Shown: positions 41,653 through 50,900, counted from the first letter of the stretch. The stretch is 64,000 nt of DNA from Polynucleobacter victoriensis (GCF_900187875.1 NZ_FYEX01000001.1:1116001-1180000), one strand, 5' to 3'. Numbers and translations are program-made. The notes: generated by a model not told the origin, from the letters alone.

Positions 41653-42705
41653 ATGTCTGATCAAAATTCTTCTAAATCTCAAGGCCTTTCATACCGCGAC
41701 GCGGGTGTCGATATGGAGGCTGGTGATGCCTTAGTTGAGCGCATTAAGCCGATGGCCAAAAAGACGATGCGCGATGGCGTATTGGCCGGTATTGGCGGTT
41801 TTGGAGCTTTATTTGAGGTGCCTAAGCGCTATAAAGAGCCTGTATTGGTTTCTGGTACTGATGGCGTTGGTACAAAGCTTAAGTTAGCTTTTGACTGGAA
41901 TCGTCATGACACGGTGGGCCAAGATTTGGTTGCTATGAGTGTGAACGACATTTTGGTTCAAGGTGCCGAGCCATTATTTTTCTTAGATTATTTCGCTTGT
42001 GGAAAATTATCTGTGGATACTGCCGCAACAGTGGTGGGCGGTATTGCTAAGGGCTGTGAATTGGCAGGCTGTGCATTGATTGGTGGTGAAACAGCTGAAA
42101 TGCCAGGTATGTACCCAGAGGGTGAGTATGACCTCGCTGGTTTTGCTGTGGGTGCTGTTGAAAAATCAACCATGATTGATGGCTCAACAATTGCACCAGG
42201 CGACGTCATTTTAGGTTTGGCTTCAAGTGGTGCTCATTCGAATGGTTATTCTTTGATTCGTAAAATCATTGATCGTGCTGGCGCAAAAGCCACGGATGAT
42301 TTTCATGGTCAAAGCATGAGTGATGTGGTGATGGCTCCAACACGTATTTATGTCAAATCAATGTTGGCTTTGATGGCTAAGATGACTGTTAAAGGCATGG
42401 CGCACATTACAGGCGGTGGCTTGGTAGAAAACGTACCTCGTGTCTTGCCAGAAAACACTCAGGCAGTGTTGCATCGCGACGCTTGGCAATTGCCGAAATT
42501 ATTCCAATGGCTACAAAAAGAAGGTGGCGTTGAGGATGCAGAGATGCACCGCGTATTTAACTGTGGTGTTGGCATGGTGGTGATTGTTAATGCTGCTGAT
42601 GCTGCTACTGCCAAAGCTCAGTTAGAGTCAACCGGCGAAACTGTTTATCAGTTGGGCGAGATTGTTGCCAGACCAGCTGGTGCCCACCAAACAATCGTTA
42701 TTTAA
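41653..42705 (+). CDS. purM: Phosphoribosylformylglycinamidine cyclo-ligase (AIR synthetase)
   Basis: A 350-residue ATP-dependent ligase of the fifth step in purine synthesis. The N-terminus SYRDAGVDMEAGDALVERIKP is characteristic. Other blocks are LVSGTDGVGTKLKLAF, DLVAMSVNDILVQGAEPLFFLDYFACG, IGGETAEMPGMY and MAHITGGGLVENVPRVLP. The ATG at 41653 has no Shine-Dalgarno in the preceding bases; a TACATT hexamer lies 7 bases upstream. It is a single gene, convergent with miaA 5 bp away. No PurR-type operator was recognised. Confidence 0.97.
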   Translation: MSDQNSSKSQGLSYRDAGVDMEAGDALVERIKPMAKKTMRDGVLAGIGGFGALFEVPKRYKEPVLVSGTDGVGTKLKLAFDWNRHDTVGQDLVAMSVNDILVQGAEPLFFLDYFACGKLSVDTAATVVGGIAKGCELAGCALIGGETAEMPGMYPEGEYDLAGFAVGAVEKSTMIDGSTIAPGDVILGLASSGAHSNGYSLIRKIIDRAGAKATDDFHGQSMSDVVMAPTRIYVKSMLALMAKMTVKGMAHITGGGLVENVPRVLPENTQAVLHRDAWQLPKLFQWLQKEGGVEDAEMHRVFNCGVGMVVIVNAADAATAKAQLESTGETVYQLGEIVARPAGAHQTIVI

Positions 42706-42710
42706 GTTAC

Positions 42711-43682
42711 TTAAATGAGTTGATAGTGAGCAAGGCACACTTGCTCACATCGATGCAGGTCTGCCTCGTTCAGGGGATCAAATACTTCTCTGTCAGAAAT
42801 TCCACGCAACCAAGTTAACTGTCGTTTGGCTAATTGACGGGTAGCTGCAATTGCTTGGTCTTTAAATTCTTCAAAATTAATTTTTCCATCTAAAAAATCC
42901 CATCCTTGGCGATAACCAACTGCTCTCATAGAGGGCAAATCTGGATGAAGTAGGGGATTCTTATGCAACACTTTCATCTCTTCTAGAAAGCCTTGCTCAA
43001 TCATGATGTCAAAGCGTTTTGCAATGCGCTCATGTAATACAGATCTATCTGATGGTTCAATGGAAATTAAGCGTAAGTTAAGTGGTATGTCGCCATCACC
43101 TCTACCAGAGTCTTTGGGTTGCTCGTTTAGCCATTCAGACATTGGTTTGCCACTTTGTAGGTAGATTTCTAAGGCTCTTTGTACACGCTGAGCATCATTT
43201 TTTTCTAGCCTTGCAGCGCTAGCTGGGTCTACCTTAGCTAATTGATCATGAATTGCAGCCCAACCAAGTTCTTTGGCTTGCTCTTCAATTTGAGCTCTAA
43301 TTTCAGGTGATGCTGCTGGCATCTCAGATAAGCCATGTGCTAAGGCGCGCCAGTAGAGCATGGTGCCGCCAACAATCAACGGGATATTATTTCTGCCTTG
43401 GATTTCTTTGACCCACTGCTTGGCATCTTTAGCAAATTTAGCTGCAGAGTAGGGTGCTTCTGGTTCAGCGATATTGATGCAGTGATGAACGACCTCTGCC
43501 ATTTCGCTGGCGCTAGGTTTTGCAGTGCCAATATCCATGCCTCTGTAAACCAACGCTGAATCCATACTAATAATTTCAACGGTTCTGCCAAGTTTTTTGG
43601 CTTGCCTGGCAACTTGCATGGCCATTGCGCTTTTACCACTTGCTGTGGGACCCACAATCGAGATAACGGCTTTCTCAGACAT
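42711..43682 (-). CDS. miaA: tRNA dimethylallyltransferase
   Basis: A 323-residue enzyme adding a dimethylallyl group to A37 of tRNAs reading UNN codons. The P-loop is GPTASGKSAMAMQVA (residues 11-25). Other blocks are IISMDSALVYRGMDIGTAKP, VGGTMLYWRALAHGLSEMP, and RQLAKRQLTWLRG near the C-terminus. The length is normal. It follows mutL by 6 bp, the same mutL-miaA order as in E. coli. Confidence 0.97.
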   Translation of the reverse strand: MSEKAVISIVGPTASGKSAMAMQVARQAKKLGRTVEIISMDSALVYRGMDIGTAKPSASEMAEVVHHCINIAEPEAPYSAAKFAKDAKQWVKEIQGRNNIPLIVGGTMLYWRALAHGLSEMPAASPEIRAQIEEQAKELGWAAIHDQLAKVDPASAARLEKNDAQRVQRALEIYLQSGKPMSEWLNEQPKDSGRGDGDIPLNLRLISIEPSDRSVLHERIAKRFDIMIEQGFLEEMKVLHKNPLLHPDLPSMRAVGYRQGWDFLDGKINFEEFKDQAIAATRQLAKRQLTWLRGISDREVFDPLNEADLHRCEQVCLAHYQLI

Positions 43683-43688
43683 GTGTAT

Positions 43689-45452
43689 TTATCGACCGCG
43701 CAAAAATAATTTATCCAAATCCTGGATTGTTAATTGCACCCAAGTTGGTCTGCCATGGTTGCACTGATCTGCCCTTTGGGTTTGTTCCATTTGACGTAAC
43801 AGTGCATCCATTTCTGTAAGCGTGAGCAATCGATGTGCTCTAACTGCTGCGTGACATGCCTGAGTAGCTAAACGTTCGTGCTGAGCCGCATCTAGGACTG
43901 CTTTAGAGCCAGTCAGGTCTAAATCGTTCAGTAGATTTCTCAATAGCATCACGGGGTCAGATTTTTGCAACAAGGTTGGAATTGTTCTAATTGCCAATTG
44001 AGTGGGAGACAGTGTTGCTAGATCAAAACCGAGTTGAGCAAGCGTTTGGCGGTGCTCTTCGGCCTTACCTATCTCAAGTTCTGTGGCATGCATCACAACT
44101 GGTACTAGCAATTGTTGTATTTTGATACCCGTAGATAAGTCTTCTTTTAACTTTTCATATAAGACACGCTCATGAGCAGCGTGCATATCAATCAATACAA
44201 GCCCATGCTTATTTTGAGCCAAGATATAGATGCCATGAATTTGAGCCAGGGCATGCCCTAGGGGTAGTTCTGAATCTTGGGGAGATGTATCTACAGATGT
44301 ATTGGGATTGATCTGAGTAAATAGTCGATCAATATCATGTTTGCTGTTTTGATTAAGAGGTAAGAATTGATTGCCTGCTTGACCAACCCATGCTGGTGGA
44401 CTGCTAATACTAGTAAAAGCATGAGGCGCAAACTCAGTGCTCTCATGTATGCGCTCACCACCACCTGTGCTTAAAGCATTTTGTATCGCTTTATAAACAA
44501 ACTGGTGAACCGCGCCACCCTCCCTAAAGCGAACTTCAGTTTTAGCAGGGTGTACGTTGACATCGACAAGTTGCGGATCAATTTCCAGAGATAGCACAAC
44601 CATGGGCTGTCGATCGCCATGTAACACATCTTGGTACGCGCTACGAATAGCGTGCTGAATCACCTTGTCTCTGATAAATCGACCATTAACAAAACTGTAT
44701 TGTTGATCTGCTCTAGCTCTGCTGGCAGTTGGTTTGCTGATGAAGCCTCGTAAAGACAAAACGCCAGAAGTACTTTCTAGAGCGATTCTGGATTCGTGGA
44801 ATTCTTGCCCTAAGATGGCATCCACTCTTTGCTCAATATTGCCCGCTGACCAACGCTCAATCACTTTGCCGTTATGCCAAATAGCAAAACCAATATCTGG
44901 TCTAGATAAAGCAATACGTCTCACCACATCAAGGCAATGACCTAGCTCTGTAGTTGCACTTTTTAAGAATTTTCTTCTGGCGGGTGTATTGAAATATAAA
45001 TCTTGAACGTCGATGGTAGTACCAACACTGCCCGATGATGGGCTCACATCACCAACAGTTTCGCCGCCATTAACTTGAATCTGCCAAGCGTGATCATCTT
45101 CTGCGGTGCGTGTGGTGATGGAAAGTCTGGAAACCGAAGCAATCGAGGCTAGTGCTTCACCACGAAATCCTAAAGATGCAACTGATTCAAGATCGCTCAG
45201 AGACTTAATTTTGCTCGTGGCATGGCGTAAAACGGCCAAATGTAATTGTTGATGCGCAATTCCAAAGCCATCATCCTGAATAGAAATTCTTTGGCAGCCA
45301 CCTTCTTCTAGTCGAATAGTGATTGCCTGAGCGCCTGCATCAATCGCATTTTCTAAAACTTCTTTAACTACTGAGGCTGGGCGTTCAACAACTTCACCGG
45401 CTGCAATTTGGCTAATGAGGGTATCAGGAAGGGCGGCAATCACCGGTCTCAT
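43689..45452 (-). CDS. mutL: DNA mismatch repair protein MutL
   Basis: A 587-residue GHKL ATPase that links MutS to downstream repair. The N-terminal ATP site is complete: LENAIDAGAQAITI, DDGFGI, LRHATSKI, LGFRGEALASIASVSR. The transducer domain follows. The C-terminal dimerisation domain begins after a linker of about residues 340-390; I did not see the DQHAxxERxxxE endonuclease motif, only DMHAAHERVLYEKL, which is a related sequence with the E-rich part changed. Whether it is an active endonuclease cannot be judged by eye. It is 11 bp downstream of the SirB1-family gene. Confidence 0.95.
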   Translation of the reverse strand: MRPVIAALPDTLISQIAAGEVVERPASVVKEVLENAIDAGAQAITIRLEEGGCQRISIQDDGFGIAHQQLHLAVLRHATSKIKSLSDLESVASLGFRGEALASIASVSRLSITTRTAEDDHAWQIQVNGGETVGDVSPSSGSVGTTIDVQDLYFNTPARRKFLKSATTELGHCLDVVRRIALSRPDIGFAIWHNGKVIERWSAGNIEQRVDAILGQEFHESRIALESTSGVLSLRGFISKPTASRARADQQYSFVNGRFIRDKVIQHAIRSAYQDVLHGDRQPMVVLSLEIDPQLVDVNVHPAKTEVRFREGGAVHQFVYKAIQNALSTGGGERIHESTEFAPHAFTSISSPPAWVGQAGNQFLPLNQNSKHDIDRLFTQINPNTSVDTSPQDSELPLGHALAQIHGIYILAQNKHGLVLIDMHAAHERVLYEKLKEDLSTGIKIQQLLVPVVMHATELEIGKAEEHRQTLAQLGFDLATLSPTQLAIRTIPTLLQKSDPVMLLRNLLNDLDLTGSKAVLDAAQHERLATQACHAAVRAHRLLTLTEMDALLRQMEQTQRADQCNHGRPTWVQLTIQDLDKLFLRGR

Positions 45453-45463
45453 AAAAAATACTT

Positions 45464-46306
45464 TTAGTGCAGACGGTGTTGTTGTTCGAGTTGTGCGATT
45501 TGCGCTTTGATCTCGTCTATATCACTGGCTTCTGTTGAGCTATCAATATACCTTTGCATGTCTTCAATAGCCGGTCTGATGTAATCGAGTTGAGCAAGGG
45601 CTAAACCCCTGTCTCTAACTTCCTCAATGGCATCTGGTAACAAAATAACGAGGCGTTGTTGAATGCCTAACAATCTTTCCCAACGTTCTTGTTGGGTATA
45701 GATGGCTTTTAGATTTCTTAAGAATCGAGACAGAATTTCTCTAGAGCTAGAGCTTCTTAAAAAAGCGCTCAGAGGTAATTGATATTCACCACGATATCCT
45801 TGCGCATCCAAATAAGGATCTAGCATTTCTTGTAATTCTTGTTTGGATAAAGAGGTGCCAGTAAGAGGATCCATGATCACTTCGCCTTGAGGCAGTGATA
45901 AGCGCATCATGAAGTGATTGGGGAATGAGACACCTTTGATATTTAATCCAATTTGTTGGCCAAGTTCCATAAATATCAAGGCTAATGAGATCGGAATACC
46001 TCTTCTTGTTTCAATCACACTGTGTAGATAAGAATTATTTGGGTCGTAATAGTCATTACGATTCGGACCAAACCCTAATTCTTTATAAAAAAAGTTTTTT
46101 AGTATTTGAAGTTTTTGTATCCCTGCCATCTCATGGGTCACGCGATGCTTTACCTTGTCAGCAAGAAGATCAAGTTCATCAAAAACATGCTGAACAATTA
46201 AGTCTGGATAGGAGTGTTGAGCTACTGCAATGGCTGCTTCAGTCAGAGGAAAATGCTCGTCTTCTGATACTAGCGATGCGAAGTAATCTAATTGTTGTGT
46301 TGGCAT
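45464..46306 (-). CDS. SirB1-family protein with transglutaminase-like and TPR regions
   Basis: A 280-residue soluble protein. The central block FYKELGFGPNRNDYYDPNNSYLHSVIETRRGIPISLALIF and GVSFPNHFMMRL are typical of the SirB1/transglutaminase-like fold; the usual catalytic Cys position in this family is not catalytic, so enzyme activity is doubtful. The C-terminal 80 residues are helical, with TPR-like character. Function is unknown. It lies between murJ and mutL in the murJ-(SirB1)-mutL-miaA run. Confidence 0.85.
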   Translation of the reverse strand: MPTQQLDYFASLVSEDEHFPLTEAAIAVAQHSYPDLIVQHVFDELDLLADKVKHRVTHEMAGIQKLQILKNFFYKELGFGPNRNDYYDPNNSYLHSVIETRRGIPISLALIFMELGQQIGLNIKGVSFPNHFMMRLSLPQGEVIMDPLTGTSLSKQELQEMLDPYLDAQGYRGEYQLPLSAFLRSSSSREILSRFLRNLKAIYTQQERWERLLGIQQRLVILLPDAIEEVRDRGLALAQLDYIRPAIEDMQRYIDSSTEASDIDEIKAQIAQLEQQHRLH

Positions 46307-46320
46307 AAATCTTGGTTAAA

Positions 46321-47877
46321 TTATTTCGCTTGATGTAAAAAATCTTTTGTTCTAAATCCGGTTAGCCATAGGGTGGCTAAATATACAAACCCTGCCAATG
46401 ATACCCACAGCGTGAGTAATCCAATTCTAATCATTGGGGTGTTTCTAAGCTCTAGCCAGTCATGTTGACGTGCACCAAAATAAAAAACAATGCCTATAGC
46501 AACTAATCCAATACTAAGTTTCGCAAAAAACTTGAACCATCCTGAATTTTTTTGGAGTACTTCTAATTTGGCCAAGCCTCGCCACAAGAGAAATGCATTG
46601 ATGCATGCGCCTAAGCCAATTGATAGGGCAAGTCCTGCATGGTCAAGCCAAGGAACTAAAACAATGTTGGCCAGTTGTGTAATAACCAGTACGCGAATCG
46701 CAATTTTTACGGGGGTCTTGATATCTTGTCTTGAGTAGTAGGCTGGCGCCAAAATTTTTACCAAAATAAGCCCAATCAAGCCAACCCCATACGCTGCTAA
46801 TGCATGTTGCGTCATATTCACATCAATCGCATTGAATTGACCATAGTGATAAAGCACGGCTGCCAGCGGTTGGCCAAACATCAGTAAAGCCAGGGCTGCT
46901 GGTGCAGCTAGGATGAATGTTAGTTTTAGACCCCAATCCATCAACCTGGCAATTTGCTCTTTGTCTGCCAGTGCATTAGCTTTACTTAGGCTTGGAAGTA
47001 AGACTGTGCCAAGAGCTACGCCCAACAAAGCTGTTGGGAATTCCATCAGTCTGTCAGCATATGACAACCAAGATACGCTGCCAGCTGTTAAATGAGACGC
47101 AATATTGGTATTGATGATGAGTGATAGTTGTGCAACTGAGACGGCGAACAAGGCTGGCAGCATCAATTGCAAAACTTTTCTGGCTCCTGGATGGTGCCAA
47201 GCATTTTTGATGGTTTGAATGCTTAAGCCAATTTTTGGCAACATGCCAATCTTTTTGAGAGCAGGAATCTGTAGTGATAGTTGTGTGAGTCCTCCAAGAA
47301 TCACGCCTATACCCAGTGCATAGATGGGTGTCTCGAAATAGGGAGATAGCAACCAAGATGAAAAAATCATCGATAGGTTCAAAAGAACTGGGGTGAATGC
47401 AGGGACTGCAAATTTTTTATAGGTGTTTAAGATGCCAGCTGATAGTGACACCATTGATATCAGACCAATATAAGGAAACATGATCCTAGTAAGTGCCAAA
47501 CTGGCTTCATGAGCGCCGTTTTCTTTAAGACCTGAGGCAACCACAAAAATAATCCATGGGGCACCCACTACGCCCAAAATGACGGTGGCAACTAAGGCCC
47601 AAAACAATAGCGTTGCAATCGCACTTACCATGAGGGCGGTGCCTTCCTTCCCTTCCTTGGCGTTGGTTTCGCCTAAAACGGGTACAAAAGCCTGAGAAAA
47701 CGCCCCTTCTGCGAATAATCTTCTGAGTAAATTGGGGATTCTGAACGCCACATTGAAGGCGTCTGTCCACTCTGAGGCGCCGTAGGTACGGGCAATCAGG
47801 GTTTCGCGTAACAATCCCGTAATGCGGGATAGCATGGTTAAGCTACTAACTTTGGCGGCGGCAGATAATAAATTCAC
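46321..47877 (-). CDS. murJ: Lipid II flippase MurJ
   Basis: A 518-residue MOP-superfamily membrane protein with about 14 hydrophobic segments that flips lipid II for peptidoglycan synthesis. N-terminal signature: VSSLTMLSRITGLLRETLIARTYGASEWTDAFNVAFRIPNLLRRLFAEGAFSQAFVPV, with the Arg residues of the central cavity. ISMVSLSAGILNTYKKFAVPAFTPVLLNL and YADRLMEFPTALLGVALGTVLLPSLS are further family blocks. Divergent from rpsT, 95 bp away. Confidence 0.96.
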   Translation of the reverse strand: MNLLSAAAKVSSLTMLSRITGLLRETLIARTYGASEWTDAFNVAFRIPNLLRRLFAEGAFSQAFVPVLGETNAKEGKEGTALMVSAIATLLFWALVATVILGVVGAPWIIFVVASGLKENGAHEASLALTRIMFPYIGLISMVSLSAGILNTYKKFAVPAFTPVLLNLSMIFSSWLLSPYFETPIYALGIGVILGGLTQLSLQIPALKKIGMLPKIGLSIQTIKNAWHHPGARKVLQLMLPALFAVSVAQLSLIINTNIASHLTAGSVSWLSYADRLMEFPTALLGVALGTVLLPSLSKANALADKEQIARLMDWGLKLTFILAAPAALALLMFGQPLAAVLYHYGQFNAIDVNMTQHALAAYGVGLIGLILVKILAPAYYSRQDIKTPVKIAIRVLVITQLANIVLVPWLDHAGLALSIGLGACINAFLLWRGLAKLEVLQKNSGWFKFFAKLSIGLVAIGIVFYFGARQHDWLELRNTPMIRIGLLTLWVSLAGFVYLATLWLTGFRTKDFLHQAK

Positions 47878-47930
47878 AGACGTAGTTTTACAGATTTTTG
47901 GCAGGGGTGGTAGGCTTGCTCAGGATAAGT

Positions 47931-47936
47931 TATAAT
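47931..47936 (+). promoter_or_regulatory. -10 element of the rpsT promoter
   Basis: A perfect TATAAT occurs 36 bases before the rpsT start codon in the rpsT-murJ divergent region. No good -35 hexamer is seen at standard spacing. The implied 5' leader is about 30 nt and holds the ribosome-binding site AAAGG (47960-47964), which could pair with CCTTT at 47942-47946. Confidence 0.55.
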
Positions 47937-47972
47937 CTTTTCCTTTTGGCAATACCCCTAAAGGTTACAAAC

Positions 47973-48239
47973 ATGGCAAATACAGCCCAAGCTCGCAAAC
48001 GCGCCCGCCAGGCCGTTGCACAAAATGAACATAACGCAAGCTTGCGTTCACGTCTACGTACGGCTATCAAGTCTGTGCGCAAGGCCGTAGACGCTGGCGA
48101 CAAAGCTACTGCAGCTAAGGTTTTCCAAGCTGCTCAAGCAACAATCGACAAGATTGCAGACAAGAAAGTAGTGCATAAAAACACTGCTGCGCGTACAAAA
48201 TCACGCTTATCTGCAGCTGTTAAAGGTATGACGGCCTAA
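47973..48239 (+). CDS. rpsT: 30S ribosomal protein S20
   Basis: An 88-residue basic protein; E. coli S20 is 87. The start ATG at 47973 is chosen because the family begins MANTAQARKRARQ and AAAGG lies 8 bases upstream; a longer frame from 47898 would run through the promoter. The helical sequence includes NEHNASLRSRLRTAIKSVRKAV and the end NTAARTKSRLSAAVKG. It binds 16S rRNA and represses its own translation in E. coli. It is a single-gene unit ending in a clear terminator at 48261. Confidence 0.97.
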   Translation: MANTAQARKRARQAVAQNEHNASLRSRLRTAIKSVRKAVDAGDKATAAKVFQAAQATIDKIADKKVVHKNTAARTKSRLSAAVKGMTA

Positions 48240-48260
48240 TTTATTTAGGTTGAAAAAGAG

Positions 48261-48289
48261 CCCGTTCCCTGATCCGGAGCGGGTTTTTT
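48261..48289 (+). terminator. rpsT terminator
   Basis: An 8-bp stem CCCGTTCC (48261-48268) / GGAGCGGG (48276-48283), with one G-U pair and a 7-nt loop, followed by six T. It lies 21 bp past the rpsT stop and ends just before the convergent DUF3579 gene stop. Confidence 0.88.
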
Positions 48290-48293
48290 GTTT

Positions 48294-48602
48294 CTAGTTG
48301 TTTGATTTTATTGGGATTTCGCAGGCTTCAACGATTGGCAAATTGTTGTCTTTTGCGAAGTTTTTGACGAAATCCATGGCTTTAGGCTCTATGTCACGAA
48401 GTCGCTCATCTACAACGACGCATTTCAGACCGCCAATATTGACCGGTTTAACGTAAGGTGAGTAGGTAAAACGAGGATCGCTAGGATCGTCCTCTGGTCG
48501 AAACTGAGCCATAACGCCACAAAGTCTTTCGGCCCAGTCACTTGGCCTGAATGGTTTGCCATCGTGAGTGAGACCTTGGATGAAGAATTGTTTGGCCGTC
48601 AC
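48294..48602 (-). CDS. DUF3579-type protein, function unknown
   Basis: A 102-residue protein with no signal peptide or membrane segment. It resembles a family of small proteins found mainly in betaproteobacteria next to argF and rpsT (labelled DUF3579 from memory). Conserved-looking segments are FIQGLTHDGKPFRPSDWAERL, FRPEDDPSDPRFTYSPYVKPV and GLKCVVVDERL. Its position between rpsT and argF matches that neighbourhood, but neither gene shares its strand. No function is proposed. Confidence 0.75.
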   Translation of the reverse strand: MTAKQFFIQGLTHDGKPFRPSDWAERLCGVMAQFRPEDDPSDPRFTYSPYVKPVNIGGLKCVVVDERLRDIEPKAMDFVKNFAKDNNLPIVEACEIPIKSNN

Positions 48603-48712
48603 GATGTCTTTGCAGTATAAATAGGGTGATAATTCGGGATAACCCCTAGATTTTATCAGCCTCGCATAATAATTAGTAAATATTTGAATTAATCAGGCAT
48701 TTTTAAAAAGCT

Positions 48713-49639
48713 ATGGCGTCGAATATTCCTGTTAGGCACTACCTACAATTCGCTGATTTCAGTGCGGATGAGTACGCTTATTTATTAGAGCGTTCAGCAT
48801 TCTTAAAAGCCAAGTTCAAGCGCTATGAAACTTGGCATCCATTACATGACAGAACTTTGGCGATGATTTTTGAAAAAAACTCAACGCGCACAAGATTGTC
48901 ATTTGAAGCGGGTATTCACCAATTGGGTGGGCACGCTGTATTTTTAAATACCAAAGATACGCAATTAGGTCGTGGTGAACCAGTTGAAGATGCTGCGCAA
49001 GTTATTTCGCGCATGACTGACATCATCATGATTCGCACATTTGGCCAAGACATCATTGAACGTTTTGCTGCCAACTCTCGTGTGCCTGTCATCAATGGTT
49101 TAACCAATGAATATCATCCATGCCAAGTTTTGGCTGATATCTTTACTTATGTAGAGCATCGCTCAAGCATTCAAGGTAAGACAATTGCTTGGGTGGGTGA
49201 TGCAAACAATATGGCTTACACCTGGATACAGGCTGCTGAAATTTTAGATTTCAAAGTTAATTTTTCAGCGCCAGCTGGTTACCAGTTAGATGAATCCATG
49301 TTGAGTGCTGGATCTAAAAAGTATTTATCAGTTTTTGATAATCCTTTGGATGCTTGTCGTGGCGCAGATCTTGTGACCACAGATGTTTGGACAAGTATGG
49401 GTTATGAAGATGAGAATCAAGCTCGCTTGAAGGCCTTTAAGAGCTGGATGGTGACAGATGAGTTGATGTCCGTTGCAAATAAAGATGCACTTTTTATGCA
49501 TTGTTTGCCAGCTCATAGAGGTGAAGAGGTGTCAGCTTCTGTGATTGATGGACCGCAAAGCGTGGTGTGGGATGAAGCGGAAAATCGTCTGCATGTGCAA
49601 AAAGCTTTGATGGAGTTTTTGCTTTGCGGCAAGCTCTAA
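48713..49639 (+). CDS. argF: Ornithine carbamoyltransferase
   Basis: A 308-residue enzyme making citrulline from ornithine and carbamoyl phosphate. Carbamoyl phosphate loop NSTRTRLSFEAG, HPCQ in TNEYHPCQVLAD, the ornithine-binding region DVWTSMGYE, and HCLPAHRGEEVSASV near the C-terminus are all intact. argG follows 31 bp later, giving consecutive arginine-pathway steps. No Shine-Dalgarno is clear before ATG 48713. I did not find a convincing ArgR box in the 110-bp gap upstream. Confidence 0.96.
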   Translation: MASNIPVRHYLQFADFSADEYAYLLERSAFLKAKFKRYETWHPLHDRTLAMIFEKNSTRTRLSFEAGIHQLGGHAVFLNTKDTQLGRGEPVEDAAQVISRMTDIIMIRTFGQDIIERFAANSRVPVINGLTNEYHPCQVLADIFTYVEHRSSIQGKTIAWVGDANNMAYTWIQAAEILDFKVNFSAPAGYQLDESMLSAGSKKYLSVFDNPLDACRGADLVTTDVWTSMGYEDENQARLKAFKSWMVTDELMSVANKDALFMHCLPAHRGEEVSASVIDGPQSVVWDEAENRLHVQKALMEFLLCGKL

Positions 49640-49670
49640 TTTTTATTGAAACTTAAGTAAATTAATTTAT

Positions 49671-50900
49671 ATGTCAGATATCAAAAAAGTAGTTTTAGCT
49701 TATTCAGGTGGTTTAGATACCAGCGTGATCTTGAAATGGTTACAAGACACTTATCACTGTGAAATTGTTACGTTTACTGCTGATCTAGGTCAGGGTGAAG
49801 AGCTTGAGCCAGCGCGCGCTAAGGCTTTGAAGTTTGGCATCAAGCCTGAAAATATTTTCATTGATGACTTGCGTGAAGAGTTTGTTAGAGATTTCGTGTT
49901 CCCGATGTTTCGTGCGAACACGATTTATGAGGGCGAATATTTATTAGGCACATCAATTGCTCGCCCATTGATTGCTAAGCGCCAAATTGAAATCGCTCAC
50001 AAAACTGGTGCGGATTCTGTTTCGCATGGCGCTACAGGTAAAGGCAATGACCAAGTTCGTTTTGAATTGGGTTACTACTCATTAGAGCCATCTATTAAGG
50101 TGATTGCTCCATGGCGTGAGTGGGATTTGCTGTCTCGCGAAAAATTATTGGCCTATGCTGAGCAACATGGTATCCCTGTTGAGATGAAGCACAAGCAAGG
50201 TGGTGCGCCATATTCAATGGATGCCAATCTATTGCACATTAGTTACGAAGGTCGTCACTTAGAAGACCCTAATGCTGAAGCTGAAGAGTCAATGTGGCGT
50301 TGGACAGTATCACCAGAGCAAGCGCCAGATGCCCCCGAGTATTTGGATATTGAGTTTGAGCGAGGTGATGCTGTAGCGATTAACGGTACTCGTTATAAAC
50401 CACATGAAATGTTGGCTGAACTTAACAAAATTGGCGGCAAACATGGTGTGGGTCGTCTAGATTTAGTTGAGAACCGCTATGTGGGTATGAAGAGTCGTGG
50501 TTGTTACGAAACCCCAGGCGGAACTATTTTGCTAAAGGCGCACAGAGGAATCGAGAGTATTACTCTTGACCGTGAAGTTGCGCACCTTAAAGATGATTTG
50601 ATGCCTCGTTACGCGAGCATGATTTATAACGGTTACTGGTGGGCGCCAGAGCGTGTTGCCATCCAAACTTTGATTGATCACACTCAGCAAAATGTCAGCG
50701 GCTTTGTGCGCGTTAAGCTATACAAAGGTGCAGTGACAGTTGTTGCGCGCGACTCTAAGAACACATTATTTGATCAAACTATTGCAACGTTTGATGATGA
50801 TGGTGGTGCGTATAACCAAGCTGATGCTGGTGGATTTATTAAATTAAACGCTCTGCGTATGCGTATTGCAGCTAATGCCCGTCGTAAGCGCGGTTCTTAA
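49671..50900 (+). CDS. argG: Argininosuccinate synthase
   Basis: A 409-residue ATP-dependent ligase joining citrulline and aspartate. The N-terminal ATP-binding motif VLAYSGGLDTSVILKWL lies at residues 8-24. Other blocks: GATGKGNDQVRFE, IAPWREWDLLSREKL and GRLDLVENRYVGMKSRGCYETPGG. It belongs to the short (about 400-residue) branch of the family. It follows argF by 31 bp and precedes ppnP by 23 bp; argH is not here. Confidence 0.97.
   Translation: MSDIKKVVLAYSGGLDTSVILKWLQDTYHCEIVTFTADLGQGEELEPARAKALKFGIKPENIFIDDLREEFVRDFVFPMFRANTIYEGEYLLGTSIARPLIAKRQIEIAHKTGADSVSHGATGKGNDQVRFELGYYSLEPSIKVIAPWREWDLLSREKLLAYAEQHGIPVEMKHKQGGAPYSMDANLLHISYEGRHLEDPNAEAEESMWRWTVSPEQAPDAPEYLDIEFERGDAVAINGTRYKPHEMLAELNKIGGKHGVGRLDLVENRYVGMKSRGCYETPGGTILLKAHRGIESITLDREVAHLKDDLMPRYASMIYNGYWWAPERVAIQTLIDHTQQNVSGFVRVKLYKGAVTVVARDSKNTLFDQTIATFDDDGGAYNQADAGGFIKLNALRMRIAANARRKRGS

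Noticed and set aside
42700..42716. Perfect inverted repeat ATTTAAGT-T-ACTTAAAT between purM and miaA stops
   Set aside because: The one-base loop cannot form in RNA, there is no T tract and both arms are stop-codon and AT-rich sequence; it does not qualify as a terminator.
48603..48712. ArgR operator before argF
   Set aside because: TGAATTAATCA is vaguely like half an ARG box, but the second half is missing and the region is AT-rich.
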